Below are positions 45,049 to 53,240 of a stretch of 64,000 nucleotides of DNA, one piece after another. The stretch comes from Synechococcus sp. WH 5701 (GTDB lineage: Bacteria > Cyanobacteriota > Cyanobacteriia > PCC-6307 > Cyanobiaceae): assembly GCF_000153045.1 (NCBI RefSeq), contig NZ_CH724159.1:561353-625352 (forward strand). Reading direction: 5' to 3'. The notes under the pieces were generated by a model. It saw only the letters and a program-made list of their open reading frames with translations. It searched no databases and had not been told where the DNA came from. The position numbers were made by a program, and so were the translations under genes. Within the stretch, counting starts at the first letter, position 1, and the number at the start of each line of letters is the position of its first letter.

Positions 45049-45712
45049 GCTCCTGCCAGGGCACGATCGCCCCGTCAGCCACCAGCCAGACCTGCTCGCG
45101 CGGATCGCAGGGCTGTCCGCCGGTGAGCTGCCCGAAGGAGGGCAGCACCAGCCGCCCGCCTCCGGGGTTGTAGCTGAAGCAGGGCAGGCGCAGTCGGTCG
45201 CTGCGGTCGCCGATCAGCGCCACCGGGTGCAGGTGACCGCAGACGTGCAGAAGATCGGCAGACCCGGCGGGGGGCAGGTCTTCGGGGCCATGGCTGAGCC
45301 AGAGTCCCCCCCGGGCCGTGGCCGGCTCCTGGGGCAGTCCCTCAATCCAGCTGCCACGTTCGTGGTTGCCGCCGATCAGCCTCAAGGGGCAGCCCAGCAG
45401 CTGGGGCAGGGCTCTGAGCTTCTGGCGCAGCTCGGTGGTGAGGCCGATGCGGCTGTGGATCAGATCGCCCAGCACCACCACCTCCCGGGGCCGCCAGCGG
45501 TGGGCCAGGGTCAGGAGAGCGTTGAGGGTGCCGGCATCCCCGTCGCTGGGCAGGGCGATACCGTGGCTCTGGAAGGTTTCGGCCTTGCCCAGGTGCAGGT
45601 CGGCCAGCAGCAGCAGCTCTTGCCGGGGATCCCAGAGGGCCTTGGCTGCCAGCAGCTCCAGCCGCTGCCCCCGCCAGTGGAAGGGGGCCCGATCAAGGGG
45701 TTGATCCGCCAT
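45005..45712 (-). CDS. pdeM: ligase-associated DNA damage response endonuclease PdeM
   Basis: A 235-residue calcineurin-like metallophosphoesterase. The metal motifs are in order: LADLHLGKAE, LGDLIHS, GGNHERG, and CGHLHP. The family is normally encoded beside an ATP-dependent ligase, an exonuclease and a DEXH helicase. Here the ligase and helicase are nearby (59.3 and 50.5 kb) but not adjacent, which supports the assignment. It is thought to process damaged DNA ends or overhangs. Thirteen bp separate its start from the GST stop. Confidence 0.82.
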   Translation of the reverse strand: MADQPLDRAPFHWRGQRLELLAAKALWDPRQELLLLADLHLGKAETFQSHGIALPSDGDAGTLNALLTLAHRWRPREVVVLGDLIHSRIGLTTELRQKLRALPQLLGCPLRLIGGNHERGSWIEGLPQEPATARGGLWLSHGPEDLPPAGSADLLHVCGHLHPVALIGDRSDRLRLPCFSYNPGGGRLVLPSFGQLTGGQPCDPREQVWLVADGAIVPWQELSPRPPGRAPRRRG

Positions 45713-45724
45713 CGCCGCGTGCGC

Positions 45725-46309
45725 TCAGTCTGTGGCCATCGCCGCCTGGTAGGCGGGCCGGGCGCGGGTGGCCTCGATCGTGGCCTGAACCGCCGGGTAA
45801 GGGCTCAGATCGAGTTGGGGGAAAAAGATCGGCAGGTAAGCCAGGTGAGCGTTCACGGCGCAGTCGGCCACACCCCAGGCCTCACCGATCAAGGGGCTCC
45901 CTTTGGCGAGGAGTTGGTCGAGAGCGGCCATCAGCCGTGGAAACTCCCGCTCCCGGGCCGACTCCACGAACAGGGCCGTGGCCAGGGTGGCATTGGCGAA
46001 CAGCACCCACTGCTCGGCCAGGGCCCGTTGCTCGGGGCTGGTGTACTCCTGGCCGTAACGATCAGCGAGGTAGAGCAGGATCGCGCCGCTCTCGAACAGG
46101 CGCAGGGGTCCGCCCAGAGGGGCCTCGGCGCTGGTGTCCTCCAGGGCCGGCACCTTGCCGAAGGGATTGAGGGCCAGGAAGGCCTCCTGCCGGTGCTCTC
46201 CAGCCTGCATGTCGAGCAGGCGCCAGGTGTAGGGAATCTCCTTTTCGGCGAGATACCAGCGCGGCATCGAGGCCCGCGAGCGGGCTCCTCCGTAAAGAGT
46301 CAGGGTCAT
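45725..46309 (-). CDS. glutathione S-transferase family protein
   Basis: A 194-residue protein with thioredoxin-like N-terminal domain (MTLTLYGGARSRASM, NPFGKVPALED with the cis-Pro) and helical C-terminal domain. The catalytic Ser/Tyr position near residue 11-14 is occupied by Ser-Arg-Ala-Ser, giving a possible Ser-type enzyme. Likely conjugates glutathione to electrophiles or reduces peroxides. Divergent from the AAA-ferredoxin gene with 32 bp between starts. Confidence 0.87.
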   Translation of the reverse strand: MTLTLYGGARSRASMPRWYLAEKEIPYTWRLLDMQAGEHRQEAFLALNPFGKVPALEDTSAEAPLGGPLRLFESGAILLYLADRYGQEYTSPEQRALAEQWVLFANATLATALFVESAREREFPRLMAALDQLLAKGSPLIGEAWGVADCAVNAHLAYLPIFFPQLDLSPYPAVQATIEATRARPAYQAAMATD

Positions 46310-46341
46310 GGGATGGGTGCGGTGTAAATCCTCGCCGCAGA

Positions 46342-48474
46342 ATGGAGCCTCATCAGCAGGAAGCGCCAGTGGCCGACAGCCTGCTCCGTCTGGCGCCCCA
46401 TCTGGTGGGCCGCGCCCGTCGCGGCATCGTCGGCGACAGCCGTTATGCCAGCGCTTTGCGCGAGGCGGTGCGTACGGCCTCCCAGGATCCGCTCGGCGGC
46501 CCGCTGCTGATCAGCGGCGAACCGGGGCTGGAGAAGGACAACATCGCCGCCCTGATCCACTTCGGCTCCCCTGCCAGGCGGCAGCTGATGGTTCGGCTTG
46601 ACGGCGCGCTGCTGCGGGGCGATGGCGTAGAGCTCTTCGGTGCCGCCGGCCGTGGCGGTGAGGCCTCCTTTCTGGAGAATCCCGAGGTGGGTGCCCTGCT
46701 GATCGACAAGCTCGATCGGGTCGATCCCCAGTTGTTGCCTGCCCTGCTGGAGCTGGCCAGCAGCGGCCGCTGGCAGGCCCCGGATCCAGCCGAAGCCCTC
46801 CACCACTTCCCCGGCAGGGTGTTCTTCACCACCGAGGCGGTGGTGCCCGGCTTTGAGCGCGTCTGCACGCTGATCCGGGTGCCGCCGCTCAGGGTCCGGC
46901 GCCAGGACCTGGGCGACTGGCTGCGCTACGACCTGCGTCTCAAGAGCAGGGCCCTGGGCTGGCCGGTGGCGCCGGTGGTGGGCACGGAGCTAATCCGGCG
47001 CCTGCAGACCCGTGACTTCCCCGGCAATGTGCGCGAGCTTGAGGATCTGGTGGAGCGGGCCCTGCGCCAGCTGCCGGTTCCGGCTGAAGGCGAGCCGCCA
47101 CCGGAGCTTCCGGAAGAGGTCTTCTGGCTCCCCTCCCGTCAGATCCGCCCGCGCTTCGATCTGTGGCGCTGGAAGCCGTCCCTGCGTCTGCGGATGCGCT
47201 CACCGCGGCTGTGGAACGCCCTGCTCTTCGCTCTGGTGAGCTGGGTGTTCGTGCTGGTGAATCTGTGGCTGTGGCTGGGTCCCCAGGACCGTGCCCACAA
47301 CGGGATGCTGAACCTGTTCTGGGCGTGGTGGTGGCCCCTGATCCTGCTGGGGTATCCCCTGGTGGGCCGCCTCTGGTGCTCCTTCTGCCCGTTCATGGTC
47401 TGGGGCGAGATCAGCCAGAAGCTGGCCGCTGCCCTGGGCTGGCAGCCCTCCCGCTGGCCGAGGGGGGAGACCGACCGCTGGGCTGCGCCGGCCCTGGCCG
47501 CCGGCTTCGCCGCGATCCTGCTCTGGGAGGAGCTGGCGAATCTGGAGAACAGCGCCCGCCTGAGCAGTTGCCTCTTGCTGCTGATCACCGCCGGCGCCGT
47601 GATCGGTTCCCTGCGCTTCGAGAAGCGCTTCTGGTGCCGTTATCTCTGCCCGGTGGGGGGGATGAACGGCCTGTTTGCCAAGCTTTCTGTGCTGGAGCTG
47701 CGCGCCCAGGTGGGCACCTGCAGCGGCAGCTGCAGCACGTATGCCTGCTTCAAAGGCGGTCCCGCCGACGGGGAGGGCCTGGCCACAGCTGGTTGCCCGC
47801 TCGGCACCCACCCGGCCCACCTTGAGGACAATCGCAACTGTGTTCTCTGCCTCACCTGCGCCCAGGCCTGCCCGCACCGCTCCGTGCAACTGAGCCTGCG
47901 GCCTCCCGCCGCTGATTTACAGCGGGAGATGACCCCACCCGACGGTGAGGCAGGTCTGATTCTGGTGCTGGCCGGCGGCGTCTGCCTGAAGTTCTGGGAT
48001 CGCCTGCTGGGGGGACTGCCCCTGGCCCCCGACAGCCTGCAGGAGGGTCCCCTGCTGCCGCGTCTGGCCTTCGCCACCCTGGCCCTGGCGCTGCCCTCGG
48101 CCCTGGCCCTGGTGGCGCTTCGGCTCGGGAGCTGGCTGACGCCGCCGGCCCGGGCCGCCCGGCGCCTGAGCCTCGGGCTTTATGGCCTGCTGCCCTTTCT
48201 CTGGGCCCTGCTGCTGGCGCGGCATCTGCCGGTGGGGATGGCGGAAGCGGGCCGGTTGCTGCCGGTCACTTTCCAGCGGCCTCTGCCCAGCTGGAGCGCC
48301 GATCACCACGTGATTGCCTTCTGCCAGAGCCTGGTGCTGGTGGTGGGGGTCGGCGGGTCGCTGGTGCTGCTGCGCCGCCTGCTGCTGAACAGCCGGGCGG
48401 CCCTGTGGTGGGGCAGCGCCGCGGCGCTGGTGCTGGGGGCGGGTGGGCGCTGGCTGGTGGCGGTGGCGAGTTAG
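46342..48474 (+). CDS. fusion: degenerate sigma-54-activator AAA domain plus NapH-like 4Fe-4S membrane protein
   Basis: A 710-residue protein. Residues 20-245 resemble the central AAA domain of NtrC-type activators, keeping FPGNVRELEDLVERAL (226-241), but the P-loop reads GEPGLEKDN (no GxxGxGK) and the GAFTGA sigma-54 loop is missing. Residues 290-480 form several membrane spans with cytoplasmic pairs C346/C349 and C432/C436 as in NapH/YccM. A ferredoxin motif follows (C500, C503, C506, C510-Pro), then C-terminal spans. It probably passes electrons at a membrane. Cyanobacteria lack sigma-54, so the AAA part must do something else, perhaps sensing or assembly. Confidence 0.8.
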   Translation: MEPHQQEAPVADSLLRLAPHLVGRARRGIVGDSRYASALREAVRTASQDPLGGPLLISGEPGLEKDNIAALIHFGSPARRQLMVRLDGALLRGDGVELFGAAGRGGEASFLENPEVGALLIDKLDRVDPQLLPALLELASSGRWQAPDPAEALHHFPGRVFFTTEAVVPGFERVCTLIRVPPLRVRRQDLGDWLRYDLRLKSRALGWPVAPVVGTELIRRLQTRDFPGNVRELEDLVERALRQLPVPAEGEPPPELPEEVFWLPSRQIRPRFDLWRWKPSLRLRMRSPRLWNALLFALVSWVFVLVNLWLWLGPQDRAHNGMLNLFWAWWWPLILLGYPLVGRLWCSFCPFMVWGEISQKLAAALGWQPSRWPRGETDRWAAPALAAGFAAILLWEELANLENSARLSSCLLLLITAGAVIGSLRFEKRFWCRYLCPVGGMNGLFAKLSVLELRAQVGTCSGSCSTYACFKGGPADGEGLATAGCPLGTHPAHLEDNRNCVLCLTCAQACPHRSVQLSLRPPAADLQREMTPPDGEAGLILVLAGGVCLKFWDRLLGGLPLAPDSLQEGPLLPRLAFATLALALPSALALVALRLGSWLTPPARAARRLSLGLYGLLPFLWALLLARHLPVGMAEAGRLLPVTFQRPLPSWSADHHVIAFCQSLVLVVGVGGSLVLLRRLLLNSRAALWWGSAAALVLGAGGRWLVAVAS

Positions 48475-48505
48475 GTAGGAACCCACGGCAGGATCCGCCT
48501 CGCCT

Positions 48506-48775
48506 TCACTGCAGCGCGCAGAGCCGCCGGATGTCGGAGCTGCTGTACAGGCTGCGGGATTCGCCGGGGGTGGCCACCGCGAAGTTGTGCTCTTTTGTGA
48601 GCAGGTTGGCGGCACCGAGGCGGTTGGCGATCTCGACCCGCTCCAGGCCGCGGCTGCTCCGCCAGAGGCGGCAGTCGTGGCGGGTGTCATAGGTGGTGGC
48701 TGCCGCCCAGACCCCACCCGGGCTGGCCAGCAGGGCGGTGATCGCCAGGGCAGGCCCAAGGCAGTGGTGGCTCAT
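48506..48775 (-). CDS. small secreted protein of unknown function
   Basis: An 89-residue protein with a signal peptide (hydrophobic residues about 7-22, cleavage likely after VWA near 24). The mature 65 residues contain two cysteines (HDCRLW and RRLCALQ) that could pair. No recognised domain. It lies alone between the convergent AAA-ferredoxin gene and a divergent small gene. Confidence 0.65.
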   Translation of the reverse strand: MSHHCLGPALAITALLASPGGVWAAATTYDTRHDCRLWRSSRGLERVEIANRLGAANLLTKEHNFAVATPGESRSLYSSSDIRRLCALQ

Positions 48776-48879
48776 CGCGACGGCATCCAGCGGCGTCCAG
48801 TGTCCAACCGGATGTGTTCCTCTTGCTACACCAAACGCGAGGCGCTCGGCCAGGATTCAGCCATGGATGGAGAGCTCCA

Positions 48880-49116
48880 GTGACTCGACGACGCCTCCAG
48901 CGCCAGCTACCGGGCGAAACCCGCCACTGGCTCGAGTGCCGCCTGCACGCCCTCGAGAGCCATGAACGATTCGAGGAGGCCTATGCCCTGCGCATGGAAA
49001 TGGCTGAGTGGCTGCTGGAGGGTGGCCACGATGAACCGGTGAACAACCTCACCGTGGCGCGGCTGCTGCGGGATGGAACGGTGTTGGTGGATTCCCTGCT
49101 CAGCGACCCGACATAA
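48880..49116 (+). CDS. small conserved hypothetical protein
   Basis: A 78-residue soluble, mainly helical protein starting at GTG 48880, with a basic N-terminus (TRRRLQRQLPGE) and a helix ESHERFEEAYALRMEMAEWL. I do not recognise the family. The longer frame from 48814 is unlikely. A 26-residue membrane peptide gene starts 22 bp after its stop. Confidence 0.6.
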   Translation: MTRRRLQRQLPGETRHWLECRLHALESHERFEEAYALRMEMAEWLLEGGHDEPVNNLTVARLLRDGTVLVDSLLSDPT

Positions 49117-49138
49117 TAACGCCAGAAGGTTTTCCCCC

Positions 49139-49219
49139 ATGACCATCGCCCTGCTGATTGCCCTGGTGGGCTCCCTGGTGCTGATGAACTGGATCGTCAA
49201 GAAGCTCAGTAAGGCCTGA
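49139..49219 (+). CDS. tiny single-span membrane peptide (26 residues)
   Basis: An ORF encoding one hydrophobic helix (residues 2-17) with a basic tail KKLSKA. Its size and shape are like small photosystem or cytochrome subunits, but the sequence matches none that I know. AGAAGG lies 13 bp upstream of the ATG, somewhat distant. The 3' end overlaps the convergent glycosyltransferase stop by 14 bp. It could be spurious. Confidence 0.4.
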   Translation: MTIALLIALVGSLVLMNWIVKKLSKA

Positions 49220-50459
49220 GCGAACGGCCCCGCCAGGTCCAGCCCCGGCCGGTGCTCGTTTTCCAGATCGAGACCGGAGCGATCGCGGCAATCACCAGAC
49301 CCCCCAGCCAGGCCAGCCACCAGTGGCGCAGGCCGAGCCCGAAACGCCAGCGGCTCCAGAGCCTGACCGCCAGCTGCAGGGCCACTCCCACCAGGGCCGG
49401 CGTGAGCAGTGACGGCCAGGCCAACGGCTGCTGGATCGCCTGCAGCCCCGCCAGCAGCAGCAGCAGCCAGGGGCCGCTGAACAGGCCCAGAACCACGGCG
49501 CCACTGGCGAGGGTGAGCAGCGGGTTGCGGTTCAGTCCCAGATGCCAGTTCTTGGTCCAGCCCTCCCAGAGCGAGCCGAAATCGGGATACATGCGTAGCT
49601 CCAGCAGGTCGATGCCGAGCAGGTAGCGCAGGCTGAGGCCCCGCTGCTTGATCGCCCGCGCCAGGGCCAGATCCTCCACCACCTCCGCCGCCAGGGCTCG
49701 ATGACCCCCGATGGCCTCATAGCTGGAGCGGCGGAAGAGCATGAACGGACCGGCGGCGAAGGCGGTGGGGTCGTCGGGATTGTTGGCGCGGGCGATCGGA
49801 AAGCCCAGGCCCAGCAGCGCCACCACGATCGGTTGCACCACCCATTCGGCCAGGCAGCCGCAGCGGATCCGCGGAGCGAGGGTGAGCAGATCGGCCCCGC
49901 TGCGGCGGGCTTCGGCCACGGCACTGGCCAGGGCCGCCGGCGCCACGTTCACATCGGCATCGATGAACAGCAGCCACTCCGTCGCGGCGGGGTCCGGATC
50001 GGGAGTGGGGCGCTGGGGCAGCAGTCGCACCGCTTCACTGCAGGGCCAGGTCTTGCCACTCCAGCGCTCGCCGGCTGGGCGGGGCCCGCAGCGCAGCACC
50101 TCCAGGGGCGGGGATGGGAACGCTCCGGCTTCGATCAGTGCCTCCAGCCCCTCGACGGTGCTGTCGCTGGAGTCATCGTCAGCCACGACCAGCCGCCAGT
50201 TCATCCCCCCCAGCTCACTGGCGAGCAGGGCGCCCACGCAGCTGTTGATCCTTGTTGCCTCGTTGTAGGCAGGCACGATCACGCTGAGGATGTCGCGACC
50301 GTTGGCTGCATCACCCCCCTTCGAAGCGCCCGCTGGGGTGGCCCCCAGGCGCGGAGCGCGGCCCATGGTGAGCTCCAGTGCCAGCAAAAGCACCAGCAGC
50401 CCGAAGGCCGCGAGCCAACCCGCCGCCAGCAGCAGCTGAAGCGCGATCGTCATGGTCAT
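49206..50459 (-). CDS. family 2 glycosyltransferase, membrane-bound (CruG/CrtQ-like)
   Basis: A 417-residue enzyme with an N-terminal span (about 4-30), a GT-A domain with SVIVPAYNE, ADDDSSDST, the DxD motif in FIDADVNV, and EDLALARAI, then several C-terminal spans. The layout matches carotenoid 2'-O-glycosyltransferases (CruG) and ceramide-glucosyltransferase-like enzymes. No carotenoid gene is nearby, so the acceptor is open. ATG 50459 is used; another ATG lies eight codons upstream. Confidence 0.8.
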   Translation of the reverse strand: MTMTIALQLLLAAGWLAAFGLLVLLLALELTMGRAPRLGATPAGASKGGDAANGRDILSVIVPAYNEATRINSCVGALLASELGGMNWRLVVADDDSSDSTVEGLEALIEAGAFPSPPLEVLRCGPRPAGERWSGKTWPCSEAVRLLPQRPTPDPDPAATEWLLFIDADVNVAPAALASAVAEARRSGADLLTLAPRIRCGCLAEWVVQPIVVALLGLGFPIARANNPDDPTAFAAGPFMLFRRSSYEAIGGHRALAAEVVEDLALARAIKQRGLSLRYLLGIDLLELRMYPDFGSLWEGWTKNWHLGLNRNPLLTLASGAVVLGLFSGPWLLLLLAGLQAIQQPLAWPSLLTPALVGVALQLAVRLWSRWRFGLGLRHWWLAWLGGLVIAAIAPVSIWKTSTGRGWTWRGRSLRPY

Positions 50460-50512
50460 CGGGCCCAGCCCAGGGGCGCCCACTCTCGCCGCTCATCCCG
50501 AGCTGACCCGGC

Positions 50513-53014
50513 TCAGCCGTCGTCTTCAGCCTTCCGGGCTTCGGCCACCAGCCGTTGCACCCGCTCCAGCACCGACTCGTTGCTCATGCGGTTGTTCAGG
50601 CGCTCCACGAGCAGCGGGAACGCGAAGGGACCCGGCCGTGGTGTGCGCTCCAGCAGTCGCTGGGCGCGGCTGAGGCGCTCGAGGGCCTGGCGCAGGCGAC
50701 CCAGTTCCAGCTGCTCATCCATCACTTCGCGGCGGGCCTGCTCCAGCAGAAGGTTGCCGGGTTCATGGCGGTTGAAGACATCGAAGAGCAGGGCAGCGCT
50801 GATCTGCAGCTGACCACCGCTCTTTTTCTGCCCCGGGAAGCCATTCACCACCAGGCCGGCAATCTGGGCGATGGACCGGAAGCGGCGGCGGCAGAGCTCC
50901 GAGAGGTTGATCGAAGCCTCCAGATCCGCTTCGAGTTCCGTCTGATCGAGCAGGGCCTCGCTCCAGTCCTCGTAGAGCGCTTCGAAGGGATAGCCGCGGG
51001 GGGCCAGCAGCTCAAAGCCGTAGTCGTTCACCGACACCGTGATCGTGGCCGACTGGATCCGCGTCAGGCGGCCGGCCCAGAGGAAGCCCAGCCCCTCATG
51101 CACGAAGCGCCCCTCGAAGGGGTAGGCGAACAGGTGGCTGCCCTCACGGCTGCGGGTCACCTCCACCAGGAACTGATCTTCCCGCGGCAGGCGCGAGAGG
51201 TCGGCCTGGCGGCGCAGCAGGGGCTCCAGGGCCCGCAGTTCAGCCGTGTCGAGCCGGTGATCTTCTGCGCTGGCTGCCGCCGGATCCGCCGACTGGATGG
51301 CGCCGGCACAGCGGTGCACTTCCCGGCGCAGGTGAACGCTGAGCAGATCGGAGAGGGCCATCTGGCCCCCGGCCCAGGCGGGCACCGTGCGGCTCTTGCG
51401 GGTGCTGGCTTTCACCAAGGCGGTCATGTCGCGCAGCCGCACGAACTCCAGCTGCCGCCCGGCGAAAAAGAACACATCACCCGGCTTCAGGCGCGAGACG
51501 AACCCTTCCTCCACATGGCCGAGGGTGGCTCCGCGCACCACCTTGACGCTGATTGAACTGCTGGAGGTGATCGTGCCGATTCCCAGTCGGTGCAGGCGGG
51601 CGATGGCGGGATCCTTGACCCGGTACAGGCAGGGCTCCTCCCGCTCCAGCTTGCGGAAGCGGGGATAGGCGCCGAGGCAGTCGCCGCCGTGCTCCAGAAA
51701 GCGCAGGCACCACTGCCAGCTGGACTCATCGAGGTTGCGGTAGCTCCAGCTGCTGCGCACCCGCTCCAGCTCCCGCTCCGGATCGAAGCCCGGCCCGCAG
51801 GCCAGGCTGGTGAGGTGCTGCAGCAGCACATCCAGCGGCGCCACCGGCGGCCGGCGGGTTTCCACCAGCCCCTCCCCCAGTCCCCGCCGCATCGCCGACA
51901 CCTCCAGCAGCTCCAGGGCGTTGGTGGGCATGAACAGCACCTGGGAGGTGCCACCGGGGTTGTGGGCCGAGCGGCCGGCCCGTTGCAGCAACCGGGCCAG
52001 GTTCTTGGCACTGCCGATCTGCACCACCCTCTCCACCGGCTGAAAGTCGACCCCCAGATCAAGGGAACTGGTGCAGACCACCCAGCGCACGTCCCCCGCC
52101 TTCACCCCGGCTTCGATCGCCTCGCGCTCGGCCCGGTCGATCGAGCCGTGATGCAGGGCCAGACCGTCCTCCATCTCGGGACAGGCGTAACGCAGGCACT
52201 GGTGCCAGCGCTCCGCCTGGTTGCGCGTGTTGGTGAACAGCAGGGTGGAAATGGCCGGATCCAGGGCCGCCACCAGCTGCTCGTACATGCGCAGGCCCAG
52301 GTGGCCCCCCCAGGGGAAGCCGTCGATCGACTCCGGCAGCAGGCTGCGGATCTCCGTGCCCCGTCGCACCCGCGCCCTCACCAGCAGGGGGTCCTCTGTC
52401 GCCCCAACCCCCACCGCTGCCCGGGCGGCCTCCTCCAGGTTGCCGATGGTGGCGCTGATCGCCCAGGTGCGCAGCCCCGGGCGCTGCCCCCGCAGCCAGC
52501 TCAGGACCAGCTCCGTCTGGGTGCCGCGCTTGCTGCCCATCAGCTCGTGCCATTCATCCAGCACCACTGCTTCGAGGCCCGCGAACAGCTGCTGCGCTGC
52601 CCGGTTGGCCAGCAGCACCGAGAGCGATTCCGGCGTGGTGATCAGGATCTGGGGTGGCTGAGCGAGCTGACGGCTGCGTTCGCTGCTGGCGGTGTCGCCG
52701 TTGCGAATGCCCAGCGTCAGCGGCCAGCCCATGGCCTCGATTGGCTCGCGGATCGCCAGGGCCAGGTCGCGGCTGAGGGCACGCAGGGGCGTGAGATAGA
52801 GCAGGCGCAGGCCCGGTCCTGGATTCGCCAGCATGGCGGCGATGGGTCCCATCACCGCCGCATAGGTTTTGCCGGCGCCGGTGGGTACCTGGATCAGACC
52901 GTTCTGCCCGTGCAGATAGGCCTTCCAGCACTGACGCTGAAAGGGAAGGGGTCGCCAGCCCTTGTGGCGGAACCAGGCCTCGATCGGCTCGAGTGCAACG
53001 GGCTGGGAGGCCAA
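50513..53014 (-). CDS. ligase-associated DNA damage response DEXH-box helicase (Lhr-like)
   Basis: An 833-residue superfamily 2 helicase. Walker A IQVPTGAGKT (41-50), DExH box LDEWHE, SATIGNLEEAAR (motif III), and motifs V/VI QRAGRSAHNPGG are present, followed by an Lhr-type C-terminal region. It belongs to the group found with ATP-dependent ligase, exonuclease and PdeM in DNA repair. Here it is transcribed alone, between the GT2 gene and DUF350, all on the minus strand, 16 bp downstream of DUF350. Confidence 0.88.
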   Translation of the reverse strand: MASQPVALEPIEAWFRHKGWRPLPFQRQCWKAYLHGQNGLIQVPTGAGKTYAAVMGPIAAMLANPGPGLRLLYLTPLRALSRDLALAIREPIEAMGWPLTLGIRNGDTASSERSRQLAQPPQILITTPESLSVLLANRAAQQLFAGLEAVVLDEWHELMGSKRGTQTELVLSWLRGQRPGLRTWAISATIGNLEEAARAAVGVGATEDPLLVRARVRRGTEIRSLLPESIDGFPWGGHLGLRMYEQLVAALDPAISTLLFTNTRNQAERWHQCLRYACPEMEDGLALHHGSIDRAEREAIEAGVKAGDVRWVVCTSSLDLGVDFQPVERVVQIGSAKNLARLLQRAGRSAHNPGGTSQVLFMPTNALELLEVSAMRRGLGEGLVETRRPPVAPLDVLLQHLTSLACGPGFDPERELERVRSSWSYRNLDESSWQWCLRFLEHGGDCLGAYPRFRKLEREEPCLYRVKDPAIARLHRLGIGTITSSSSISVKVVRGATLGHVEEGFVSRLKPGDVFFFAGRQLEFVRLRDMTALVKASTRKSRTVPAWAGGQMALSDLLSVHLRREVHRCAGAIQSADPAAASAEDHRLDTAELRALEPLLRRQADLSRLPREDQFLVEVTRSREGSHLFAYPFEGRFVHEGLGFLWAGRLTRIQSATITVSVNDYGFELLAPRGYPFEALYEDWSEALLDQTELEADLEASINLSELCRRRFRSIAQIAGLVVNGFPGQKKSGGQLQISAALLFDVFNRHEPGNLLLEQARREVMDEQLELGRLRQALERLSRAQRLLERTPRPGPFAFPLLVERLNNRMSNESVLERVQRLVAEARKAEDDG

Positions 53015-53030
53015 GGCGGGGGGGTCCGGA

Positions 53031-53240
53031 TCAGGTGGTGAGGATGCCCACCACCACCGCGGCGATGGCCAGGATCACAGCCCCCAGCACCACGCCGGCC
53101 GCCACGTTGCCCTTGCGGATCTCGGCGCGATAGTCGATCGGGGAGAGCTTGTCGAACAGCAACAGGCCCGCATAGATGAGGATGACCCCGACGACGGTCC
53201 ACCCGACCGTCAGCAGGAGCTGGAGCAGGGGTTTGACCAT
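53031..53240 (-). CDS. DUF350 membrane protein
   Basis: A 69-residue protein with two hydrophobic spans (about 5-28 and 45-67) and the conserved middle KLSPIDYRAEIRKGNVAAGV. DUF350 units are short membrane proteins, often beside spermidine-synthase-like and DUF4178 genes, as here. Function unknown. Its ATG and the start of the divergent gene share two bases (CATG), so one of these starts may be internal. Confidence 0.85.
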   Translation of the reverse strand: MVKPLLQLLLTVGWTVVGVILIYAGLLLFDKLSPIDYRAEIRKGNVAAGVVLGAVILAIAAVVVGILTT

